Positions 57,777 to 64,000 of a DNA stretch of 64,000 nt are shown here, in pieces. Location of the stretch: positions 2,361,001 to 2,425,000 of the forward strand of contig NC_008570.1 in the NCBI RefSeq assembly GCF_000014805.1, written 5' to 3'. Position numbers and translations under genes: made by a program. Below the pieces are notes generated by a model. It saw nothing but the letters and a program-made list of their open reading frames with translations, had not been told where the DNA came from and did no database searches. The stretch comes from Aeromonas hydrophila subsp. hydrophila ATCC 7966. Its GTDB lineage: Bacteria; Pseudomonadota; Gammaproteobacteria; Enterobacterales; Aeromonadaceae. How positions within the stretch are numbered: position 1 is the stretch's first letter; each line of letters opens with the position of its first letter.

Positions 57777-58927
57777 CACAGCACCCCCTTGCTGGAGGGA
57801 AGCTCGCTCCCTTCCACTCGAATGGCCTGGCGCAGGGCGCGGCCAAAGCCCTTGAACAGCGCCTCCACCTGGTGGTGGGTGTTGCCGCTGCCGACCTTCA
57901 TCTGCAGGGTGATGGCCATGGCATCCGAGAGGGAGCGGAAGAAGTGGGGCACCATCTCGGTGGCCATCTCGCCCACGCTGTCGCGGCCAAAACCGCTCGG
58001 GCAGTCGAACACGAAGTAGGGGCGGCCGCTCAAGTCGAGCGCGGTGGCCACGTCCAGCTCGGTCAACGAGGGAGCCTGGGTGCTGTCATTGGCGCCGTCA
58101 ACCAGGCGGGGGCGACCGTCGATCACCGCCTGAACCTCGTCCATCGCCAGCACGAAGCCGAAGCGGCCGATGCCGCGCTTGCTGCCAAGGGCCTGGCGCA
58201 GCGCCTGACCCAGGGCCAATCCGACGTCTTCTACCGTGTGGTGATCGTCGATGTGCAGATCGCCGCTCACTTTGAGCTTGAGTCTGAAACCTGCGTGGGT
58301 CGCTATCTGATCCAGCATGTGATCAAAGAAGCCGATGCCGGTGGCGATCTGGTTGCCGCCGCTCTTGTCGAGATCCACCGCCACCTGGATGCGAGTCTCC
58401 TTGGTGTAACGCTCCACCTCGGCCACACGCCCCTTGGACAGCAGCTGATCACGGATGGCGAGCCAGTCGTGATCCTGCGGGTGGTAGCGGATCCCGCGAA
58501 TGCCCATGTTGTCGGCCAGCTGCAGATCGGTCTGTCTGTCACCAATCACGAAGGAGTTGGCAAAGTCGATGCGACCGGAGGCGAGATACTCCTTCACCAG
58601 CCCGAGGTGGGGCTTGCGGCAGCTGCAGCCGTCGGTGGGGAAGTGCGGGCAGATCAGCACCTGCTCCCAGTTCACCCCTTGCGATTCGAACAGGTGCATC
58701 ATCAGATCGTGGGGCGGCTGGAAGTTCTCCAGCGGCAGGCTGGCAGTACCCAGCCCGTCCTGGTTGGTCACCATCACCAGCACGTAGCCGGCGGCCTGCA
58801 ATTCGCGCAGCACTGGAATGACCATGGGCTCGAAGCGCAGCTTGGCGAGGCTGTCCACCTGCTTGTCGGTCACCGGCTCTTCAATCAGGGTGCCGTCGCG
58901 GTCGATAAACAAAAACGGGGTCTTCAT
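57776..58927 (-). CDS. hisB: HisB, histidinol phosphatase and imidazoleglycerol-phosphate dehydratase
   Basis: A 383-residue bifunctional enzyme. The N-terminal HAD phosphatase (1-165) has [24 protein letters not shown], a zinc loop with [14 protein letters not shown], and [11 protein letters not shown]. The dehydratase (about 175-383) has [27 protein letters not shown] and, near the end, [18 protein letters not shown]. Between AMDE (about 280) and [10 protein letters not shown] it has roughly 31 residues where E. coli has five, an insertion of about 26, so the protein is longer than the usual 355 or so. Nothing else suggests loss of function. Confidence 0.93.
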
Positions 58928-58942
58928 CGCTACATCCTTGTC

Positions 58943-60013
58943 TTAAAAAGAGGGAGAGGGCAGGTCACGCAATACCGCCAGCACGGCATCCATCTCGCCC
59001 TGATAGCCGATGGTGACCCGAATGCTGTTGTCCAGGCCCGGCTTGGTCGAGAAATCCCGCAAGATGATGCCGGCGGCCTTCATGGCGGCAAAGACGGCGG
59101 CGCCATCCACAAAGCGCACCAGCACGAAGTTGCCCTTGTCCTCGAACACTTCTTTCACACAGTGCAGGGTTGCCAGCGCGGCCTTGAAGGCGGCTTTTTG
59201 CTTGTTGAGCTCCACCACTCGCTCCTGCATCAGCTCCAGTCCCATGGGGGAGAGGGCCTGCGCCGCGATCTGGGCGATGGGCTCGGGGATGGGATAGGGG
59301 GCGATCACCTTGGCCAGCATGGCGATCACCTCGGGACTGGCCAGCGTAAAGCCGCAGCGGATCCCCGCCAGGGCAAAGGCCTTGGAGAGGGTGCGGGTCA
59401 CCACCAGATTGGGGAAGCGGGCCAGCAGGTCCACCACGGACGCCTCGGGGCAGAATTCGATATAGGCCTCGTCTACCACCACGATGGCGCGATCCCGCGC
59501 CTTCTCCAGCAGGGCGATGAGGCCGTCGCGGCCCACCAGATCTCCGGTGGGATTGTTGGGGGAGCAGAGGAACACCAGTTTCACGTCGGAAAGGCGATCG
59601 GCAATAGCGGGCCAGTCAGGCTGGCGGCTGGTGGTGAGCGGCTGCTCGACGATGCCGACACCACAGGTCTCGGCGCTGATGGCGTACATGCCGTAAGTGG
59701 GTGGGCAGATCAGGATCTGATCTTCACCCGCTTCGCAGAAGGTGCGGATCAAGAGCTCGATGGCCTCGTCGGCACCGCGGCTCACCAGCACCTGATCGGG
59801 GTTGACCCCGGCGTAGGCGGCATAACCGTTCACCACCTCGGCCGGCTGGCACTCGGGGTAGCGGTTGAGACGGCCGCCCTCAATGGTGAAGGGATAGGCC
59901 AGCGGCGCCTCGTTGGCGTTGAGCCAGACGTGGCCCTTGCCGCCGATGCGGCGAGCGGATTGATAGGGGGTGAGGGCCCGCACCACGCGGCGCGCCAGGT
60001 TGGCAATGCTCAT
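58943..60013 (-). CDS. hisC: HisC, histidinol-phosphate aminotransferase
   Basis: A 356-residue fold-type I aminotransferase: [15 protein letters not shown] near residue 28, [18 protein letters not shown] near 73, SPNNPTGD near 148, the [10 protein letters not shown] region near 173 and the PLP lysine in [17 protein letters not shown] near 205. The ATG at 60013 overlaps the stop of hisD as ATGA. Longer open frames upstream overlap hisD and have no family sequence. Confidence 0.95.
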   Translation of the reverse strand: MSIANLARRVVRALTPYQSARRIGGKGHVWLNANEAPLAYPFTIEGGRLNRYPECQPAEVVNGYAAYAGVNPDQVLVSRGADEAIELLIRTFCEAGEDQILICPPTYGMYAISAETCGVGIVEQPLTTSRQPDWPAIADRLSDVKLVFLCSPNNPTGDLVGRDGLIALLEKARDRAIVVVDEAYIEFCPEASVVDLLARFPNLVVTRTLSKAFALAGIRCGFTLASPEVIAMLAKVIAPYPIPEPIAQIAAQALSPMGLELMQERVVELNKQKAAFKAALATLHCVKEVFEDKGNFVLVRFVDGAAVFAAMKAAGIILRDFSTKPGLDNSIRVTIGYQGEMDAVLAVLRDLPSPSF

Positions 60014-61335
60014 GACAAATCCTTCTGCTGTGCTGTTTGTTGGGGCGCGGCGGCCAGGGCGTTCAACCTGAGGGTGACGGCGTTCTTGTGGCCATCGAGC
60101 CCCTCGGCCTGGGCGATGCGCTCGACGATGGGACCAAGGCCCTGAATGCCGCGTTCGCTCAGCTCCTGCACCGTGTAGCGGCGCTGGTAATCGGCGAGGC
60201 CCAGGCTCGAGCAGGTGCGGGCATAACCGTAGGTGGGCAGGGTGTGGTTGGTACCGCTGGCGTAATCGCCGACCGATTCCGGCGTCCATGCTCCCAGGAA
60301 GATGGAGCCGGCATTCTCAAGCTGATCCAGTAGATCACGGGGAGCGCGGGTCTGCACGATCAGGTGCTCCGGCGCGTAGGCGTTGGAGATGGCGCAGGCT
60401 TCTGCCAGATCGTCGCAGAGGATCACCAGACTGCTGCCGAGCGCCTGCGCGGCGATATCGCGGCGAGTCAGCTTGGCCAGTTGGCGCTTGATCTCGCCGT
60501 TGATAGCATCGGCCAGCAGCGGCGAGGTGGTCACCAGCACCACCTGACTGTCGGGGCCGTGCTCGGCCTGGGAGAGCAGATCCGCCGCCACGAAGGCCGG
60601 GTTGGCGCTCTCGTCGGCAATCACCAGCACCTCGGAGGGGCCAGCGGGCATGTCGATGGCGGCGCCGCGCCAGTCACGGGATACCTGGCCCTTGGCTTCG
60701 GTCACATAGGCGTTGCCCGGGCCGAAGATCTTGTCCACCTTGGGGATGCTCTGTGTGCCGTAAGCCATGGCCGCGATGGCCTGGGCGCCGCCGATGGCGA
60801 ACACCTTCTCGACGCCGCAGGCGCGAGCGGCGAACAGGATCTCGTCGCTGGCCGGGGACGGGGTGCAGAGCACCACTTCACGGCAACCGGCGATAGCAGC
60901 TGGAATGGCCAGCATCATCACGGTGGAGGGGAGCGGCGCGCTGCCCCCTGGCACGTAGAGACCGACCCGGCTGATGGGCTGGGTGCGCAGCTCGCACACT
61001 ACCCCGGGCTGGGTCTCCACCCGCACCACCGGCTGTACCTGGGCGGCGTGAAAGGAACGAATGTTGGCAATCGCCGCCTCGATGGCGCCCTTAATATCGT
61101 CACCCAAGCGGGCGCAGGCGGCCTCGATTTCGGCATCGCTCACCTGCAGTTGCTGACGGGGGACGCGCTCGAAGCGCTGGCTCAGCTCGCGCAGAGCCTC
61201 GTCGCCCCGGCTGCGCACCGCAGCGATGATCTCCCGCACCACGGCGCCGATGTCGGCCTCGTCACTCAGGGCCGGCCGGGTCAGCACGTCGGCCTGCTGG
61301 GCGGGGGAGAGGGTCTTCCAGATCAGGGTCTGCAT
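60010..61335 (-). CDS. hisD: HisD, histidinol dehydrogenase
   Basis: A 441-residue NAD-dependent zinc enzyme for the last two steps. Family segments are [18 protein letters not shown] near residue 127, [19 protein letters not shown] near 205, [37 protein letters not shown] near 228 with zinc ligands, and [14 protein letters not shown] near 355. It follows hisG after 12 bases, in the usual order. Confidence 0.96.
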   Translation of the reverse strand: MQTLIWKTLSPAQQADVLTRPALSDEADIGAVVREIIAAVRSRGDEALRELSQRFERVPRQQLQVSDAEIEAACARLGDDIKGAIEAAIANIRSFHAAQVQPVVRVETQPGVVCELRTQPISRVGLYVPGGSAPLPSTVMMLAIPAAIAGCREVVLCTPSPASDEILFAARACGVEKVFAIGGAQAIAAMAYGTQSIPKVDKIFGPGNAYVTEAKGQVSRDWRGAAIDMPAGPSEVLVIADESANPAFVAADLLSQAEHGPDSQVVLVTTSPLLADAINGEIKRQLAKLTRRDIAAQALGSSLVILCDDLAEACAISNAYAPEHLIVQTRAPRDLLDQLENAGSIFLGAWTPESVGDYASGTNHTLPTYGYARTCSSLGLADYQRRYTVQELSERGIQGLGPIVERIAQAEGLDGHKNAVTLRLNALAAAPQQTAQQKDLS

Positions 61336-61347
61336 GATGTCCCTTCC

Positions 61348-62244
61348 TTATTCCATCATTTTTTCGATGGGCAGCACCAGAATGGAGCTGGCGCCGAGGG
61401 CCTTGAGCTGCTCCATGGTTTCCCAGAACAGGGTCTCGCTGGAGACGACGTGCAGCGCCACTTGGTTGGTCTCGCCCGCCAGCTGCATGATGGTGGGACG
61501 CTCGGCGCCCGGCAGCAGATCGGTGATGGCATCGAGCTTGTCCTTGGGCGCGTGCAGCATGATGTACTTGCTCTCGCGCGCCTGCTGCATCCCCTGAATG
61601 CGGGGCAGCAGGGTGTCGATGATCTTCTGCTTGGCATCGGACAAGGGGTTGGGCGCCTGCACCAGTACAGCCTTGGAGCGGTAGATGACTTCCACCTCTT
61701 TGAGGCCGTTGGCCTCCAGGGTGGCGCCGGTGGAGACCAGATCGCAGATGGCATCGGCCAGGCCTGCACGCGGCGCCACTTCCACCGAACCACCCAGCAT
61801 CACGCTCTTGAAGCTAAGCCCTTTTTCGTCGAAGAAGCGCTTGAGCAGCCCCGGGTAAGAGGTGGCGATGCGCTTGCCGGCGAGGCTCTGTGGCCCGGTG
61901 TAGGTGACGTCGTCCGGTACCGCTAGGGAGAGGCGGCAGCCGCCGAAGTCGAGCTGTTTGAGGGTCTTGACCGCAAAGGGCTGGCCCTGGGAGGCGCGGA
62001 TGAGCTGCACCTCTTCCAGCACGTTTTCACCGATGATGCCAAGGTCGACTACCCCTTCCATCACCAGTCCCGGGATGTCGTCATCGCGTACTCGCAGAAT
62101 GTCGATGGGCATGTTCTCGACATGGGCGATGAGGCGCTGTTCGCGCAGGTTGATCTTGAGGCCGCAGCTCTTGAACAGGGCCTGGGAGTCCTGGCTCAGG
62201 CGACCAGATTTTTGCATGGCGATGCGCAGACGTTGTGTTTCCAT
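61348..62244 (-). CDS. hisG: HisG, ATP phosphoribosyltransferase (long form)
   Basis: A 298-residue long-form HisG with regulatory C-terminal domain. It starts [20 protein letters not shown], with [13 protein letters not shown] near residue 68, the PRPP loop segment [20 protein letters not shown] near 168 and a C-terminal ACT-like domain (from about 225). It catalyses the first committed step and is feedback-inhibited by histidine. AAGGAA lies before the ATG. It is preceded by the leader peptide and attenuator described below. Confidence 0.96.
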   Translation of the reverse strand: METQRLRIAMQKSGRLSQDSQALFKSCGLKINLREQRLIAHVENMPIDILRVRDDDIPGLVMEGVVDLGIIGENVLEEVQLIRASQGQPFAVKTLKQLDFGGCRLSLAVPDDVTYTGPQSLAGKRIATSYPGLLKRFFDEKGLSFKSVMLGGSVEVAPRAGLADAICDLVSTGATLEANGLKEVEVIYRSKAVLVQAPNPLSDAKQKIIDTLLPRIQGMQQARESKYIMLHAPKDKLDAITDLLPGAERPTIMQLAGETNQVALHVVSSETLFWETMEQLKALGASSILVLPIEKMME

Positions 62245-62270
62245 TGCTCGATTTCCTTCTAGTCAAAAAC

Positions 62271-62306
62271 GAAAAAGCCCTCGGAAGTCAGTGCTTCCGA
62301 GGGCTT
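62271..62306 (-). terminator. Histidine operon attenuator terminator
   Basis: On the minus strand, cttccgagggctt (62294-62306) and agccctcggaag (62276-62287) form a strong stem of about 12 bp followed by a T run (62272-62276), between hisL and hisG. This is the classical attenuator position. Confidence 0.88.
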
Positions 62307-62372
62307 ATGAATCTTGCGGTCCTTTTGGAAGTCACCAGTTAAGTGTCTTCCAGCAGTCAACCTCCTGAAAGA

Positions 62373-62423
62373 CTATTCGGGATGATGATGGTGGTGATGA
62401 GTCTTCAGGCTGGTGAACTGCAT
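62373..62423 (-). CDS. hisL: His operon leader peptide, 16 residues with six histidines
   Basis: The ORF reads MQFTSLKTHHHHHHPE. Six consecutive histidine codons let ribosome stalling report histidyl-tRNA supply, which controls formation of the downstream terminator. AAAGGATTG precedes the ATG at 62423. E. coli hisL has seven histidines. Confidence 0.93.
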   Translation of the reverse strand: MQFTSLKTHHHHHHPE

Positions 62424-62469
62424 GTAATCAATCCTTTACAAATAAGATGTCGTAGTTGACGCCCGATTT

Positions 62470-62497
62470 AAACTACCTGCCTTGACGGAAAAAGCAA
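62470..62497 (-). promoter_or_regulatory. Candidate his operon promoter
   Basis: On the minus strand TTGCTT (62497-62492) and TAGTTT (62475-62470) are 16 bases apart and 47 bases before the hisL ATG. Both boxes are imperfect. Confidence 0.4.
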
Positions 62498-62525
62498 CCG
62501 GAAAATGTGATTTGGTCGATTAAAG

Positions 62526-62553
62526 TTGAGAAAACGGTTTTCTGGTCGATAAC
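62526..62553 (+). promoter_or_regulatory. Candidate promoter of the 80-residue gene
   Basis: TTGAGA at 62526-62531 and GATAAC at 62548-62553 are 16 bases apart, 30 bases before the ATG at 62584. The spacing and boxes are plausible but imperfect. Confidence 0.35.
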
Positions 62554-62583
62554 TAGACAAGGTGAGCCAGAGGAGGCGACATC

Positions 62584-62826
62584 ATGCCCAGTCAGGACCT
62601 GTTATTCCCCATTCTGCCCCGGGCACCGGCTGCCCCGAGCAGTGACGACATCAAGCGGGAAGTGACCCAGATCAGCCAGAAGCATCAGCTTCGCAAGACC
62701 AGCACCGACAACGGTGACTCCCAGCAGCGCCAGCAGCCTTATCCATCGGCCAAGCGTGATCAGCCGGCACCTGAAGAGGACGATCACAAGCCGGATCCCG
62801 ATCACCAGATCGATCTCTTCGTCTAG
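62584..62826 (+). CDS. Small acidic, probably disordered hypothetical protein
   Basis: An 80-residue polar protein, rich in Q, D, P, K and S, without hydrophobic core: a short hydrophobic start (QDLLFPILPRAP), then KREVTQISQKHQLRKTS and an acidic C-terminal half (PAPEEDDHKPDPDHQIDLFV). AGGAGG lies 8 bases upstream of the ATG, so translation is well supported. The IDLFV ending resembles the short clamp-binding or interaction tails seen on some replication and repair proteins, but that is only a resemblance. It lies 67 bases before yoaA on the same strand. No family was recognised. Confidence 0.65.
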   Translation: MPSQDLLFPILPRAPAAPSSDDIKREVTQISQKHQLRKTSTDNGDSQQRQQPYPSAKRDQPAPEEDDHKPDPDHQIDLFV

Positions 62827-62893
62827 ACGCAGAATCAGTCCCGCTTTTGCCACACTTTTGGCATAATGCCCCCTTTTGCTGCGGGACGCCCTT

Positions 62894-64000
62894 TTGACCA
62901 TCCAGACCCTGTTCAAGCCAGACGGCCCTCTGGCCAGCCATATCGACGGCTTCAAAGCCCGAGCCCCGCAACTGGAGATGGCCGAGGCGGTGGCGCGTGC
63001 CATCAAGGAGCATGGTCGCTTGCTGGTGGAGGCGGGCACCGGTACCGGCAAAACCTACGCCTACCTAGTGCCGGCGCTGGAATCCGGCAAACGGGTGGTG
63101 ATCAGCACTGGCTCCAAGAACCTGCAGGAGCAACTTTTCTACCGGGATCTCCCCACCATCACGGGGGCGCTCTCCTATACCCCGCCGGTGGCCCTGCTCA
63201 AGGGGCGCAGCAACTATCTGTGCATCGAGCGGATGAACCGGCTGCTCAGCGAATCCCACCTGCAAAAACCGGAAGTGCTCAATGATCTGGTCAAGGTGAA
63301 GTCCTGGTCCACCGCCACCGACAACGGCGACGTGGCGGATATTCCGGGGCTGCAAGAGAATGCCGAGATCCTCGCGCACGTCACCAGCACCAATGAAAAT
63401 TGCCTCGGTCGCGACTGCCCCTATTACGACGACTGCCATCTGGTGGTGGCTCGCCGCCGTGCCATGGATGCCCAGGTGGTGGTGATCAACCACCACCTCT
63501 TCTTCGCCGACATGGCGGTGAAAGACACGGGATTTGGCGAGCTGGTGCCCGAAGCGCAGGTCTATGTGTTTGATGAAGCGCACCAGCTGCCCGAGATTGC
63601 TACCAACTACTTTGGCAAATCGGTGGGCAGCCGCACCATCCTGGATCTGGCGCAGGATATCCAGCTCGCCTATCGGGCCGAGGCTCACGATATGGCCCAG
63701 CTCGGCAAGGCGGCCGACCGGCTCGCCATTGCCAGCCAGGATCTGCGGCTTGCCTTCGGGGTGGACGGTGGACGCGGCAACACCCGCGATATGCTGCGCC
63801 AGCCGCTCTGGGGCCAGGCGCTGGCCCGCCTCAATGATGCTCTCGGACTCTGTTATGAAGTGCTGAAACTGGCGCTCGGGCGCGGCGAGCAGCTTGATCA
63901 CTGTTTCGAGCGCATCAGTGAGCTGCGCACCCGCCTTGGCGAAGTGCTGGCCATCAACCAGACCGGTTTCTCTTACTGGTACGACTGCTCGCGGCTGCAC
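62894..64000 (+). CDS. yoaA: YoaA-like XPD/DinG-family DNA helicase (5' part)
   Basis: The first 369 residues of a DinG/XPD-type helicase that runs off the window. Walker A EAGTGTGKTYAYLVPAL lies near residue 47, motif Ia STGSKNLQEQL near 72, the four iron-sulfur cysteines at about C109 (SNYLCIERM) and in NCLGRDCPYYDDC near 170, and the DEAH box VFDEAHQLPEIA near 220. It matches E. coli YoaA, a helicase that helps overcome replication blocks with HolC. No ATG is in frame at the start; TTG at 62894 gives the family start TIQTLFKPDGPLASHI. The ribosome-binding site is poor. Confidence 0.88.
   Translation, partial: MTIQTLFKPDGPLASHIDGFKARAPQLEMAEAVARAIKEHGRLLVEAGTGTGKTYAYLVPALESGKRVVISTGSKNLQEQLFYRDLPTITGALSYTPPVALLKGRSNYLCIERMNRLLSESHLQKPEVLNDLVKVKSWSTATDNGDVADIPGLQENAEILAHVTSTNENCLGRDCPYYDDCHLVVARRRAMDAQVVVINHHLFFADMAVKDTGFGELVPEAQVYVFDEAHQLPEIATNYFGKSVGSRTILDLAQDIQLAYRAEAHDMAQLGKAADRLAIASQDLRLAFGVDGGRGNTRDMLRQPLWGQALARLNDALGLCYEVLKLALGRGEQLDHCFERISELRTRLGEVLAINQTGFSYWYDCSRLH

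Overview
The window is GC-rich gammaproteobacterial chromosome, most likely Aeromonas or a close relative. The signs are a 46-residue TIGR02808-type membrane peptide located away from nap genes, an ExeM/Xds-type extracellular nuclease, YoaA, YaeQ, FadJ and a gammaproteobacterial histidine operon. The genus is inferred from remembered gene content; no search was run.

Layout. 1-3.2 kb: the 3' end of fadJ, a TIGR02808 micro-protein gene with an FNR-like site, yaeQ and an AEC transporter. 3.2-6.4 kb: an accessory patch with an HNH protein, an AT-rich OLD-type ATPase/TOPRIM gene broken by an amber codon and a frameshift, and a decayed Mu-like protease fragment. 6.4-36.8 kb: a complete purine/uric-acid catabolic island, ygeV-ygeW-ygeX-ygeY-hyuA-yqeA-(EamA transporter)-yqeB/yqeC-mocA-ygfK-ssnA-ygfM-xdhD-xanQ-guaD-ghxQ-xdhA-xdhB-xdhC. 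It follows E. coli gene order except that xdhABC sits at the far end and an EamA transporter is inserted. 37.3-45.7 kb: extracellular nuclease, glycine-zipper protein, a 62-residue ORF, a YfcC-type carrier and an acyl-CoA synthetase. 45.9-47.4 kb: a KAP P-loop NTPase with an AT-rich 3' half. 47.4-62.4 kb: the histidine operon on the minus strand, with leader peptide and attenuator, split between hisA and hisF by a three-gene signalling module (HD-GYP response regulator, membrane PAS protein, hybrid histidine kinase). 62.6-64 kb: a small acidic protein and the start of yoaA.

How the purine island should work. XanQ and GhxQ import purine bases. GuaD deaminates guanine to xanthine. Molybdenum hydroxylases (XdhABC; XdhD with YgfM) interconvert hydroxylated purines, and YqeB, YqeC and MocA mature their cofactor, probably for selenium-dependent enzymes. 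YgfK, a flavin/Fe-S reductase, and the amidohydrolases SsnA and HyuA are thought to reduce and open the rings. YgeY, YgeW and YgeX process the ureido/diaminopropionate products to pyruvate and ammonia, and YqeA recovers ATP from carbamoyl phosphate. The pathway is known in outline from work on the homologous gut-bacterial cluster; individual steps here are inferred.

The most distinctive things seen are these. (1) Three sigma-54-type promoters precede ygeW, ygfK and xdhA, each with TGATAAC-type elements about 160-250 bp upstream, consistent with a YgeV regulon. (2) A signalling operon lies inside the histidine operon. (3) XdhD keeps a 2Fe-2S-like N-terminal domain that has lost its cysteine ligands. 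(4) A broken OLD gene and a Mu protease remnant sit next to the purine regulator. No tRNA, rRNA, CRISPR array or intact insertion sequence was recognised.
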